A stretch of DNA of 27,560 bases from CAZOHG01 sp964579725 (GCA_964579725.1 CAZOHG010000048.1:1-27560); one strand, 5' to 3'. Counted from the first letter of the stretch, positions 1 through 8,047 are shown. Notes: a model not told the origin generated them from the sequence alone. Numbers and translations: made by a program.

Positions 1-316
1 ATTTTTAAAAATAGAATTTTGAACACAACTTCAAGGCAATCCTCCAGAATTTTATTCCACCCTTTCAGGGTGGTTTTTGGTTTAGGTCACCCTCTTTTCC
101 CAGGGCGTTGCCTTGGGCTGGTATCTGGCGCCCCGTTGGGGCTTAGTTTCGAGCGGCGAATTTCAATTTCACCCACCAATCTTTTCAACCCCGTATCCCG
201 TAGGGATGCCTGAATCCCTGCCTACGCATTTATGAAGGGCAGAAGGCGTGATTTTTGCCTTTTACTTCCCCAATTCAATTTGAAATACAGCCTGGAAGGA
301 TATCCTCTCAGTCGTC
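1..316. other. Intergenic region with multi-hairpin repeat; no gene
   Basis: This stretch lies downstream of the RND permease. Positions 7-207 are a structured repeat described separately. The rest (208-316) is unremarkable and I see no gene in it. A 64-codon open frame across the repeat is low-complexity translation of palindromes and is not believed. Confidence 0.7.
7..207. repeat. Multi-hairpin dispersed repeat, copy 1
   Basis: Four short inverted repeats follow one another: CCACCC/GGGTGG (57-73), CCCAGGGC/GCCTTGGG (99-117, one G-T wobble), GCCCC/GGGGC (130-142) and ATCCC/GGGAT (195-207). They follow a conserved A/T-rich lead AAAAATAGAATTTT (7-20). A second copy at 3822-4016 has the lead and first three hairpins at exactly the same spacing (constant offset 3815), with about 70% identity by eye. 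The two copies are in direct orientation and lie on either side of the RND permease gene. Function unknown; REP/BIME-like elements are the nearest known analogy. Confidence 0.75.
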
Positions 317-3300
317 CTAAATATTCCCAACTCGCTTTCCTATTCCCTCATACAGGGCCGGAATCACATTCAGGCTGAAAAAGATTCCTGTTACCATCCC
401 GCCAATGAGCGTAATGGCAAAAGGTTGGTGAATTTTGGAGCCAATTCCCATTCCAATGGCGGCGGGAAGCAGCCCAAAAATGGTTGTGAGGCCGGTCATT
501 AAAATGGGGCGTGTTCGGATGTGAACGGCCTCCAACAGCGCCTGCCGTGTAGCCATTTTGTCCGTTTCCCGCAATTTATTGGCCATGTCGATTAACACAA
601 TGGCATTGTTAACGGAAACGCCCACCAACGTCAATAATCCAATGGCCACCGAAAGATTGAGCGATTGACGCGTCAGCAGCAGTGCGAGAAAGACCCCGAT
701 AAAATCAAGGGGAATTTTTAGCAGAATCACAAACGGCTGCCAGAACGATTGAAACTGAAGATACAGCACCAGATAAACCAACAAAATAGCCGCCAGAATC
801 ACCCAGGCAAATTGTTGGACACTTTGAATCAGCGTCTGGTATTGCCCCCGAATTTGATAGGTGTATCCGGGGGGCAGGTGAACCCGTGCCAAATTTTTCT
901 TCAATCGACGGACAATGCTGAAAATATTTCCCTTGACTTCAGCAACCAGCGTAATTTCCCGCTGTGAATTCAGGTGGGTAATCGACGGCAGTGTATTTCG
1001 ATAGCTAATTTCCGTTAATTTTTCCAAGGGAATGGTCTGGCCTCCTTTGATCCGAATAGGAAGTGTTTTCAAATTCGTCAGATTTTTTCGCTCTTTCGGA
1101 GGCAGGCGCAAAAAGATGGCAATCGGTGCCTGTCCCTTAATAAAATACGAAACAATTTTGCCCCGAAAGGAGAGAGCCATCTGTTCGAGAACCTCTTCGG
1201 CCGTGACACCAAAACGCGCCAATTGGGGTCTTCTGGGAATCACTTCAATTTGAGGGACTTCAAATTTCGCATTATTGACCAGATCGTGAATACCGGGCAC
1301 GGCACTCGCCACGTTCTCCATCTGCTTTGAAATCGCCACAAGGGAATCCAGATTTTCGCCCTGAACGGTCATGCCGAAAAATGCCGGAAGCCCGCTGAAG
1401 CTTTCGTCAATATTCTCCTGCGTGGGTTGGTGGAAGAGACAAACGATGCCCGGAATCTTCGAAAACTTTTTTCGGAATTGCTCAAGGAGCTCATTGGCGC
1501 TGTACCTGCGGTGGGCTTTGTCCCTTAATTTCATGCGCAATTCCCCGCGATTGACCCGTTCAATGTAATAGGTGTTTTCGGGGGAACCGATCTTCAGATA
1601 GATATTTTTTACATCCGGCACGGTGAGGGCTTCGCGACTCAGTTGTGCCCCCATTCGATAGGATTCCTTCAGAGAAACCCCCGGCCGCATGACATACTCA
1701 ATCAGAAGCGTTCCTTCATCAATGGCCGGAAGAAATCCGACTGAATTCAACAAAAGAACCAAAAAAAGCAAACCTGCAAACACGGTCGCCAGACCCCCGA
1801 AAAGAAGCTTTTTCCGCTTCATCGCCACTCGAAAGAGCCCGTCATTCCAGTAAATAAAGCGTTTCAGCGGCCGCGGGATGTCCTTCTTTTTTACAACCTG
1901 CCGACGTCGCCATTGCATGAGCACGGGAATAATCGTAAGCGATAGAATAAGCGACGCTAAAAGCGTGAAACTGATGGTCATTCCGAAAGGCAACACAAGC
2001 TGACGCAAAAATCCGGTCAGGAAAAGCAGCGGCAGGAAAACAATTATGGTGGTCAGAGTGCCGCTCACATCCGGGCCGAGAATCTGGCGTGTGCCCTTCA
2101 GGACGGCCTGATTCAACGGGAGGCCGAGTTCCTGATGCTGTTCAATATTTTCCATGACAATAACGGAATCGTCCACGACCATTCCAATGGAAAGGGTCAG
2201 CGCCGCCAGCGTCATCATATTCAGGGAATAACCGGAAAAAAGCATGAGTACCGCAGCAGCCAACAGAGCCAGCGGAATGGTGAGCGAAACCACCACCGTT
2301 GGGTACCACCGGCGAAGAAAAACAAATAACACTAAAATGGCCAGAACCGCCCCCATCCACATTTCATTTTTCACGCCGGCCATCGACTCATTTAGGATTT
2401 CCGACTGGTCGTAAAATTTTCGGATTTGGGAACCGGGCGGAAGAATCGAGCGATACTGCCGGATTTTTTGGTCCACTCTGCGGGCAACGTTTGTGGCGCT
2501 GCTGCTAAGGGTCTTTTGAATCATAATGGCCACGGCCGGCCGATTGTTGCTGCGGATCAGGTAATGCTCGGGGATGTGGCCTTTGCGCACGGTCGCAATG
2601 TCCTTCAGAAAAACGGGAAGGTGACTCGGCTGTGAGCGTACCGGGAGAAAGCGCAGGTCGTCCAGAGATTGAACCTGGCCGTTTCCGCGAATCGGAATAT
2701 CCAGATGATTTTCCTCCAGATACCGACCGCTGAGGGTCACATTATTGGCCAGAAGAATCTGTTTGAGATCGAGGATGCTCAATCTTAGTTGCTTCAGACG
2801 GGCAAGGCGTGGCTCCACGACAAAGGCGGGGCGCTCGCCCCCCATCACATCCACCCGGGAAATCCCCGGGATACCGCGCAACACCGGAACGAGCCGGTAC
2901 TCTACGGCCTGACGGAGCTCTGTTTGCGGCACATGCGGATTCGCAATGGTATAGCCCACAATCTGCTGCATTCGGCTGCCTAAATTGTCAATGAGGGGGT
3001 GGGTCCCGGGAGGCAGCCGTCCGCTGAGACGGGAAAGGGCAGCCGAAATAAGCTGCCGCGCAGAGAGAAGATCGTAGCCCTGACCAAATTCCACCGTGAC
3101 CTGCGAGACACCCATCGCCGAAATGGAGGAAGTCCGCCGAACGCCCCGAATGGTCTGCACAGCGCCTTCGATCGGCCGCGTGACCAGAAGCTCCACATCC
3201 TCCGACGATGCGCCGGGGTATTGCGTCACAATATTGACAAGCGGATAATTCAAACCGGGGAAAAATTCCACCGGCATTTTGAAGATCGCCCACACGCCCG

Positions 3301-3370
3301 CAAAGAGTAAGAGCACAATCAATGAAACCGTGTAGACCGGTTGTTTCAGAAATTTGTTGTACCAGGTCAT
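317..3370 (-). CDS. RND efflux transporter permease (HAE1/AcrB-like)
   Basis: Inner-membrane proton-driven pump of a tripartite efflux system. The protein is 1017 residues, normal for the family, with the RND two-fold plan: TM1 at about residues 9-29, a large periplasmic loop, TM2-6 at about 335-500, a second periplasmic loop, and TM8-12 near the C-terminus. The proton-relay pair in TM4 is present as VVDDSV (D400-D401, equivalent to AcrB D407/D408), and the second half carries the typical VNNAIVLID motif. The double Asp argues for a hydrophobic-compound (HAE1-type) pump rather than a CusA-type metal pump. An earlier TTG at 3391 is in frame, but the ATG at 3370 has AAGGA about 9 nt upstream and is preferred. 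The adaptor is encoded upstream on the same strand but 857 bp away, with repeats between. Confidence 0.93.
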   Translation of the reverse strand: MTWYNKFLKQPVYTVSLIVLLLFAGVWAIFKMPVEFFPGLNYPLVNIVTQYPGASSEDVELLVTRPIEGAVQTIRGVRRTSSISAMGVSQVTVEFGQGYDLLSARQLISAALSRLSGRLPPGTHPLIDNLGSRMQQIVGYTIANPHVPQTELRQAVEYRLVPVLRGIPGISRVDVMGGERPAFVVEPRLARLKQLRLSILDLKQILLANNVTLSGRYLEENHLDIPIRGNGQVQSLDDLRFLPVRSQPSHLPVFLKDIATVRKGHIPEHYLIRSNNRPAVAIMIQKTLSSSATNVARRVDQKIRQYRSILPPGSQIRKFYDQSEILNESMAGVKNEMWMGAVLAILVLFVFLRRWYPTVVVSLTIPLALLAAAVLMLFSGYSLNMMTLAALTLSIGMVVDDSVIVMENIEQHQELGLPLNQAVLKGTRQILGPDVSGTLTTIIVFLPLLFLTGFLRQLVLPFGMTISFTLLASLILSLTIIPVLMQWRRRQVVKKKDIPRPLKRFIYWNDGLFRVAMKRKKLLFGGLATVFAGLLFLVLLLNSVGFLPAIDEGTLLIEYVMRPGVSLKESYRMGAQLSREALTVPDVKNIYLKIGSPENTYYIERVNRGELRMKLRDKAHRRYSANELLEQFRKKFSKIPGIVCLFHQPTQENIDESFSGLPAFFGMTVQGENLDSLVAISKQMENVASAVPGIHDLVNNAKFEVPQIEVIPRRPQLARFGVTAEEVLEQMALSFRGKIVSYFIKGQAPIAIFLRLPPKERKNLTNLKTLPIRIKGGQTIPLEKLTEISYRNTLPSITHLNSQREITLVAEVKGNIFSIVRRLKKNLARVHLPPGYTYQIRGQYQTLIQSVQQFAWVILAAILLVYLVLYLQFQSFWQPFVILLKIPLDFIGVFLALLLTRQSLNLSVAIGLLTLVGVSVNNAIVLIDMANKLRETDKMATRQALLEAVHIRTRPILMTGLTTIFGLLPAAIGMGIGSKIHQPFAITLIGGMVTGIFFSLNVIPALYEGIGKRVGNI

Positions 3371-3440
3371 TTTTAAAATTTCCTTGTCCAAAAAACAAAA
3401 GTCATTCGCGCATGCGCGGCTTTTTTGGGGGAGGTCGTCG

Positions 3441-3527
3441 GGGCATTCCCCTTTTCAAAGGGACAACATCCCCCCGCCCCTTCAAGGGGGAACCAAAAAC
3501 ATCCCCCCGCCCCTTCAAAGGGGGAAT
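3441..3527. repeat. Tandem ACATCCCC-type palindromic mini-repeats (three units)
   Basis: Two near-identical units start at 3466 and 3499, a 33-bp period. Each has ACATCCCCCCGCCCCTTC followed by AAGGGGG, so CCCC-TTCA(A)-GGGG can form a hairpin. A degenerate unit (CATTCCCCTTTTCAAAGGG) precedes them at about 3444. This is too few units, with no spacers, to be a CRISPR array. Further copies occur at 3621-3650, 3756-3780 and 4190-4222. Confidence 0.7.
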
Positions 3528-3620
3528 GGGTTGGGCCGGTTTTTTTCAAGTAAGCTTTAATTTGACGTATTTCTTTCTAATAGCAAATCAAAACATTATT
3601 TTCTACAATTCCCAAAAGTC

Positions 3621-3650
3621 CTCCCTCGAGGGGGGATTTAGGGGGATGTT
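3621..3650. repeat. ACATCCCC-type mini-repeat, inverted orientation
   Basis: Palindrome CTCCCTCGAGGGGGG followed by GGGGGATGT, the reverse complement of the ACATCCCCC tag in the 3441-3527 units. It belongs to the same small family but is inverted. Confidence 0.6.
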
Positions 3651-3755
3651 TTATTTGTTCTTTAGCACAACTCTTCTAGATTTTCTGCAAAGTCTTTTGC
3701 CAAAACCGTGTCAGGAGAATCGGTGCACCAAAGATTTTTCTGGCGAATATGAAGA

Positions 3756-3780
3756 ACATCCCCACGCCCCCTTCGAAGGG
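3756..3780. repeat. ACATCCCC-type mini-repeat, direct orientation
   Basis: ACATCCCCACGCCCCC then TTCGAAGGG: the tag plus palindromic core in the same orientation as the 3466/3499 units, with several substitutions. Confidence 0.6.
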
Positions 3781-3821
3781 AAACCCCAGAGGGATGCGGT
3801 TTTTGGTTTACTTTTTACCTG

Positions 3822-4069
3822 AAAAATAGAATTTTAAACACAATCCCAACGTAATCCAACAAATTTTTATCTCACCCCTTCAGGGTGATTTTGGGCTAAT
3901 GATTGTGTTAGTTCCCAGGACGTTGCCCTGGGCTGTTTTATTTTGCCCCTTTGGGGCTTAAGATTCAAGCAGCACTTTGGAATTGCCCGTCTCTAAATTG
4001 CCTGTCCCGTAGAGACGTTTGACCTGAAGCCCACCAATTCATTGGTGAGCCCGGCCAGATTTATTGGCC
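3822..4069. repeat. Multi-hairpin dispersed repeat, copy 2 (extended)
   Basis: Second copy of the element at 7-207. It has the lead AAAAATAGAATTTT (3822-3835) and hairpins TCACCC/GGGTGA (3872-3888), CCCAGGAC/GCCCTGGG (3914-3932, one A-C mismatch), GCCCC/GGGGC (3945-3957) and GTCCC/GAGAC (4004-4016, one mismatch). Two more hairpins follow: CACCAAT/ATTGGTG with a 2-nt gap (4032-4047) and GGCCA/TGGCC (4053-4069). The outermost pair of hairpin 1 is C-G in copy 1 and T-A here; that of hairpin 4 is A-T in copy 1 and G-C here. Both changes keep pairing. Confidence 0.75.
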
Positions 4070-4189
4070 TGTCTTATTTTTGCCCCAAAATCGGTGCCCG
4101 TTTACGGTCTTTGTTCACCAGTGAGCTGAAGGGCAGGGAGGCATCCCGTATCCTGCGGACACGGAGGACAAAGTTCTGAAATCCGCCTG

Positions 4190-4222
4190 TCTCCTTTGAA
4201 GGAGAACAGCAGGGGGATGTCC
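4190..4222. repeat. ACATCCCC-type mini-repeat, inverted, at adaptor 3' end
   Basis: TCTCCTTTGAAGGAGA palindrome (4190-4205) followed by AGGGGGATGTCC (4211-4222), the inverted tag. It begins just after the adaptor stop codon on the minus strand, so it could act as a 3' end structure for that mRNA; there is no U-tract. Confidence 0.5.
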
Positions 4223-4227
4223 TCTAT

Positions 4228-5274
4228 TCAGTCTTTCACTCCCATCTTTTTCCCCAGATTCCTGTAGAAATATTCAAACACGCCGGTGGTTACCACGCGT
4301 GTTCCCAAAGGGGGACCCTTGAGTAATTCCCGCAGCGTCCCGTTTTGCCTTCCAATTGTAACCGGTTGATTCTTAAAAACACCCTTTTTTTGCACCACCA
4401 CAAAATAGCGGCTCTCCTCTCTAACCAGCGCCCCCTCCGGTACAGCCGGCGCACGCCGCGGGTCAAACTGGAGTTGAAATTTCACAACCGTTTCGGGAAA
4501 CAAATCGCCCTTCAATGAATCCAGTTCAATCCAGATCGAGTGTCCGCCCGTTGTAGATGAAACAGCCCCGGATTTGTAAACAATGCGCCCCGTGGTGCGC
4601 AGGGAATCGTTCAGTAAAATCCTTAGAGAGCGGTTCCTGCGCAAAAGAGCCTGATCTCCAAAATAACGGGCAATTAGCTTCACTGGAGACGCCGAGAGAA
4701 ATTTCGCTACACGCGTTCCGGCCTGAACATAATCCCCCTGAGAAATGGCCAGATCGGTCAAAATCCCGGCGTAAGGTGCGCGGTACTGCGTCATAGTTTT
4801 GAAAAAATCCCAGTCGCTTTTTGCCTTTTGAAGAGATTGCTTGGCCAGGGCAAGTTCTGCCTGCAGTTGCTGCCAATTTTCTGCAGACAACAAGTTCTGC
4901 TTTTGCAAAGCCTTCCCGCGCTCATATTTTTTTTGGAGGACGCCCACCTGAACCACAGCCGCTTGTAGATTGACCTGTAAATCCATTCTTTTTTGTTGAA
5001 TATCGGGCCCCGAAAGCGAATAAATCACGTCACCGCTTTTGTAAAACGCGTTTTTTCTCAGAGTCAAATGAATCACGCCGTCAAATCGGGCAACCAGGTC
5101 CCGTGTTTGCCAGGCAGTAATGGTGCCGTAGCCTGTGTACGTGTGGTAAAATTCGGCTTGTGTGACGCGGGCCGTTTGAATTGAAAGCGTTGTTTTTGTT
5201 TCAGCCGGTTGTTTTTCACTACAGTTTAGAAGAAGTCCCCCGAAAACGAAAACAAGCATTGGAAAAAATCGCAT
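4228..5274 (-). CDS. RND efflux periplasmic adaptor subunit (HlyD/MFP family lipoprotein)
   Basis: Links an inner-membrane RND pump to an outer-membrane channel. The 348-residue protein starts with a hydrophobic signal ending in LLLNC (Cys18), a plausible lipoprotein site although Asn at -1 is unusual. It then shows the first lipoyl half (VARFDGVI...GDVIYSL, about 60-88), a Gln/Leu/Lys-rich alpha-hairpin coiled coil (about 92-160) and the second lipoyl half with YRAPYAGILTDLAISQGDYV (about 165-182), then a beta-barrel region. Length fits the family. An upstream in-frame TTG at 5340 is rejected because the ATG at 5274 has GGAGG 7 nt upstream and yields the signal peptide. Upstream lies a probable activator-dependent promoter (5382-5418); downstream lies the repeat nest, then the permease. 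Confidence 0.92.
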   Translation of the reverse strand: MRFFPMLVFVFGGLLLNCSEKQPAETKTTLSIQTARVTQAEFYHTYTGYGTITAWQTRDLVARFDGVIHLTLRKNAFYKSGDVIYSLSGPDIQQKRMDLQVNLQAAVVQVGVLQKKYERGKALQKQNLLSAENWQQLQAELALAKQSLQKAKSDWDFFKTMTQYRAPYAGILTDLAISQGDYVQAGTRVAKFLSASPVKLIARYFGDQALLRRNRSLRILLNDSLRTTGRIVYKSGAVSSTTGGHSIWIELDSLKGDLFPETVVKFQLQFDPRRAPAVPEGALVREESRYFVVVQKKGVFKNQPVTIGRQNGTLRELLKGPPLGTRVVTTGVFEYFYRNLGKKMGVKD

Positions 5275-5645
5275 GTTTTGGCCTCCAATTTGCTGGCGTA
5301 TTCCCAGGCGATTGGGAATGCTGTTTGAAACAGGAATCAAGGGAAAAAGTGCTTCTGCGGACTGTTGCCTTCTCTTTCCCCCAAAAATATAAAAAATGAA
5401 AATGAAGATTTAATGAAGACGTGTTTTTTGGAACCGAAAATTGGCGGGCCTTCGATTCGAAGAGGAAAATTTCCGGAAATGCCGGTATGATCCGGAGCAT
5501 CCGCGCCCAGCATGAATCTGTGGCGGAATTAAAGCGTTTTGTAAAGGAAAAGGAAAAAACCGAGTGCAAACGACGCAGGCGATTGTGTCCCAACAGGGGA
5601 AACTCACTGCTCATTTTCAAGGCAGCGGGACTTCCCCTTCTTTTC
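5275..5645. other. Intergenic region with adaptor promoter; no gene
   Basis: 371 bp between the histidine kinase stop and the adaptor start. It holds the candidate regulated promoter at 5382-5418. Long frames on both strands (173 and 180 codons) cross this region but run antisense into flanking genes and show no family features. A weak inverted repeat (AGGGGAA near 5634-5640 with TTCCCCT near 5594-5602 on the minus strand) follows the kinase gene but has no U-run. Confidence 0.6.
5382..5418 (-). promoter_or_regulatory. Candidate response-regulator-dependent promoter of the adaptor gene
   Basis: On the minus strand, CTTCATT occurs twice with an 11-bp period (5418-5412 and 5407-5401), giving CTTCATTAAATCTTCATT. 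This resembles the layout of PhoB/OmpR-family binding sites. Nine bases downstream of the second repeat come overlapping TATATT (5391-5386) and TATTTTTG (5389-5382), the latter matching the Bacteroidota -7 consensus TAnnTTTG. No TTG element is at the -33/-35 position, as expected if an activator replaces it. The nearby OmpR-family regulator is the obvious candidate. The adaptor ATG is about 108 nt downstream. Confidence 0.45.
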
Positions 5646-7097
5646 TCAGGTGGAACCCGGCAGGGAGTTCGGTTTGGCGGCAGGATCGGGTGCATTCGAA
5701 GGCAAAAGGACGTCGAAGCGACTGCCTTTTCCCGGTTCACTGATTACGGTAATCGTCCCGCCGTGGATGGTGGCAATCAGTTTGCAAATAGCCAGGCCAA
5801 GCCCGCTGCCACCGGTTTCCCGGGAACGGTCTTTTTTCACCCGGTAAAAGCGTTCGAACAAATGGGGCAGATCTTCAGCGGGAATGCCAGGCCCGTTATC
5901 CACTACAGAAATGTAAAAAAGCCCGTTTCTGTTCTGAGTGGTCATGTGAATAAATCCCCCTGAAGGCGTGTACTTAATGGCATTTTCCACAAGATTGAAA
6001 ATCATTTCGTACAGGCGATCCCGATCACCCCAAATCTTGCCGGCGGCGGAATTGTCAAATCGGAGGGTTTGATCCTTGGCCTCTGCCAGAACGGCGGCAT
6101 CCGAGGCAACTTCTTCCGCGAGCTTTTGCATGTCCACGGGCTCAAACGAAAAATTGGTTGACGTTCTTTCGGTTCTTGACAAAAAAAGCAGCCGATTAAT
6201 CAAATGGTTTAGTCGGGACAAAATGGCCACGTCGCGGACGAATTTTTCCCTGAGGTCGGGTGGCAACCGCCGGTTGTTTAATTCCTCTTCCCAATGGGCT
6301 CGCAGTACCGCCAGCGGTGTTTTCAGTTCATGAGCGGCATCCGCCAGAAACTGTTGCTGACTTTCAAAGGCTTTGTTCAATCGGTCTAAAAGACCGTTTA
6401 GCGTTCGGGCCAGGGCACCCAATTCGTCATGCGATTCCACCCCCTGAATCCGCTCATTTAAATTCGTGTGCCGAATCCGGTCGGCTTTACGAATAATCAA
6501 ATTGATTGGCGAAAGGACGCGTTTGGTGAGAAAGTAGGAGCCGAGACCGATCAGAAGGACAGTCCCAAAAATAGCGAGAGAAAACACAATGGCCAATTTG
6601 TTTAAGGCTTCGTCCACGCTTTCTATGGGCCGAGCAATGGTGACCCACCCGATCGGGTGATTTTGAGAATAGATTCTCCGGTTAAAGGCCCGAAACGTAA
6701 TCTCACCGCCTCGATCAGGATGTACCCATTGCACCGCCTCTTTTACCGTAATCCGAGTGGTGAATCCCTCTGTGGAATTTTCGGGGCTGAGGGGAATTGT
6801 CAGACGAATTTTTTGCGCAATGGGGGATTTGTAAACCGGTTTTCCGTCTCTATCGTAGATGACCAAATAATATTCCAAAAACGGGTCGGCCTTTTCGGAG
6901 GCTTCTTTTAAAAAACCGAACGCCTTTTGGGAAGGATTGTAATTGTTCTCAATGGAACGGACGACGAAATGCAAGTTTTCGTCCAGTGTGGTGAGGAGAA
7001 TCCGCTGCATGCCCCAATATACACTGAGGCTGAAAATCAGAAGGATCACCAATGTGACCGCAAAGTAAAGACCGGCAAAACGGTATCCGATTTTCAT
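5646..7097 (-). CDS. Two-component sensor histidine kinase (HAMP-HisKA-HATPase)
   Basis: Membrane sensor that autophosphorylates and passes phosphate to its partner regulator. The 483 residues show TM1 (about 9-29), an extracytoplasmic sensor loop (about 30-165), TM2 (about 168-190), a HAMP domain (about 191-243), the HisKA box DAAHELKTPL with phosphoacceptor His256, and an HATPase_c domain with N box LVENAIKY (Asn372), G1 box VVDNGPGIP (Asp400) and G2 box GGSGLGLA (429-436). The architecture is that of the CusS/QseC-like group. The start codon overlaps the stop of the upstream regulator (ATGA, 4 nt), so translation is probably coupled. Gene order suggests it controls the RND efflux genes downstream; the signal cannot be read from the sequence. 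Confidence 0.95.
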   Translation of the reverse strand: MKIGYRFAGLYFAVTLVILLIFSLSVYWGMQRILLTTLDENLHFVVRSIENNYNPSQKAFGFLKEASEKADPFLEYYLVIYDRDGKPVYKSPIAQKIRLTIPLSPENSTEGFTTRITVKEAVQWVHPDRGGEITFRAFNRRIYSQNHPIGWVTIARPIESVDEALNKLAIVFSLAIFGTVLLIGLGSYFLTKRVLSPINLIIRKADRIRHTNLNERIQGVESHDELGALARTLNGLLDRLNKAFESQQQFLADAAHELKTPLAVLRAHWEEELNNRRLPPDLREKFVRDVAILSRLNHLINRLLFLSRTERTSTNFSFEPVDMQKLAEEVASDAAVLAEAKDQTLRFDNSAAGKIWGDRDRLYEMIFNLVENAIKYTPSGGFIHMTTQNRNGLFYISVVDNGPGIPAEDLPHLFERFYRVKKDRSRETGGSGLGLAICKLIATIHGGTITVISEPGKGSRFDVLLPSNAPDPAAKPNSLPGST

Positions 7098-7777
7098 GTG
7101 TTTTCGTCCCGAATGGTGTAGCCGATTCCTCTCACCGTGCGAATGAGCCGATGTTCGGGGAGGTCTCCGATTTTTTTGCGCAGATTTTTGATGTGAACGT
7201 CCACAAAATTGGTCATGGTAAAGGGGTCAAAGTGGTCACCCCAAACGTGCTCGGCGATGGACAATCGGGACACCACCCGATTTTTGTTGTAGAGCAAAAA
7301 TTCCAGAATGGCAAATTCTCGGGCAGTGAGAGCAATGGCCTGGCCGCGGTGCCGTACCTCGCGTGTTCTGGTGTCCAGTGTGAGTTCTTCCGCCTGCAGC
7401 AGCGCCTGTTTTTCCCCGATTCTTCGGCGAAGCAAGGCGCGCACGCGAGCCAGAAGTTCCGGAACGGCAAAAGGTTTGGTAAGATAGTCGTCCGCTCCGG
7501 CATCCAGCCCCTTTACTTTATCTTCCACATTGTTTTTGGCCGTGAGGATCAAGACGGGGAAATCCAGTCCCGCTGAACGGATTTCCTGCAGAACCCCGAG
7601 GCCATCCAATTCGGGCAGGAGAATGTCCAACACCGCCAGATCGTATTCAGTCGTCAGGGCCTGTTCCAATCCGTTGGCGCCGTCGAACGCCACGTCCACC
7701 GTGTAGCCGCTGTTTTCGAGAATATCTCGGATCTGCCCGGCAAGAGATTTTTCGTCCTCGACGATGAGTATTCGCAT
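7094..7777 (-). CDS. OmpR/PhoB-family response regulator
   Basis: Cytoplasmic DNA-binding partner of the histidine kinase, 227 residues. The receiver domain (1-about 115) has acidic Glu7-Asp8, phosphoacceptor Asp51 in VLDILLPELDG, switch Thr79 and Lys101 in LTKPF. The C-terminal winged-helix (about 130-225) has the family pattern LTAREFAILEFLL, VWG and the NFVDVHIKNLRKKI recognition-helix region, ending in RTVRGIGYTI. Family regulators bind as tandem dimers to 11-bp direct repeats, and such a repeat lies upstream of the adaptor gene. First gene of the unit; start is ATG with a weak GGGA 12-14 nt upstream. A possible promoter lies at 7972-8000. Confidence 0.96.
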   Translation of the reverse strand: MRILIVEDEKSLAGQIRDILENSGYTVDVAFDGANGLEQALTTEYDLAVLDILLPELDGLGVLQEIRSAGLDFPVLILTAKNNVEDKVKGLDAGADDYLTKPFAVPELLARVRALLRRRIGEKQALLQAEELTLDTRTREVRHRGQAIALTAREFAILEFLLYNKNRVVSRLSIAEHVWGDHFDPFTMTNFVDVHIKNLRKKIGDLPEHRLIRTVRGIGYTIRDENT

Positions 7778-7971
7778 GTACCGGTGTCCCGTTCAATTGT
7801 TTCGGTCAGGCTTCACCCTTTTGGGAAAAGCGGGGGAGTTTCTTTTTTCCCCAGACGAAGGGAGAGTCAGGCTCGGTTCAAACCGGACCGGCTTGCTGGA
7901 AATCGATTTGAACCCTTTTCTGTTTCTCAAAGATGCCCTTTTGAATCTTCACCGTTTTTCATTCCGATAAA

Positions 7972-8000
7972 ATAATAGGTGATTTTGTTCCGAAATACAA
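7972..8000 (-). promoter_or_regulatory. Candidate promoter of the response regulator/kinase pair
   Basis: On the minus strand TTGTAT (8000-7995), a 17-bp spacer, then TATTAT (7977-7972); the region also reads TATTATTTTATCGG. The predicted leader to the ATG at 7777 is about 190 nt. This rests on consensus and spacing only. Confidence 0.35.
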
Positions 8001-8047
8001 GAACAAAGTGCGCCGAACGCGGGAAAGCGGTTTCTTCTAAAAATGGC

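Larger units (their letters stand above)
3371..4227. other. Repeat-rich spacer between RND permease and adaptor; no gene
   Basis: These 857 bp separate two genes that are normally adjacent. They hold two repeat families (listed separately): short ACATCCCC-type palindromic units in both orientations, and the second copy of the multi-hairpin repeat. The 166-codon plus-strand frame at 3322-3822 reads through the C-rich repeats and gives Pro/Gly/Lys-rich nonsense, so it is not annotated. No clear minus-strand promoter for the permease was found. Confidence 0.75.

Noticed and set aside
19..213. 64-codon plus-strand frame at the left edge
   Set aside because: It lies wholly within the multi-hairpin repeat; the translation is explained by palindromes and shows no protein features.
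317..3370. CusA-type heavy-metal RND pump
   Set aside because: TM4 has the Asp-Asp pair of drug/hydrophobe exporters, and the Met ligand pattern of CusA was not evident.
3441..3527. Possible CRISPR array (regular 33-bp units)
   Set aside because: Only two good units and one degenerate one, no unique spacers, palindromic C/G runs, and no cas genes in the window.
3322..3822. 166-codon plus-strand frame overlapping the permease 5' end
   Set aside because: It reads antisense through the permease start and then through C-rich mini-repeats, giving repetitive Pro/Gly/Lys sequence; no ribosome site.
5219..5963. Long frames on both strands across 5219-5740 (minus) and 5421-5963 (plus)
   Set aside because: They overlap the adaptor and kinase genes in other frames, have biased composition and no recognisable domain.
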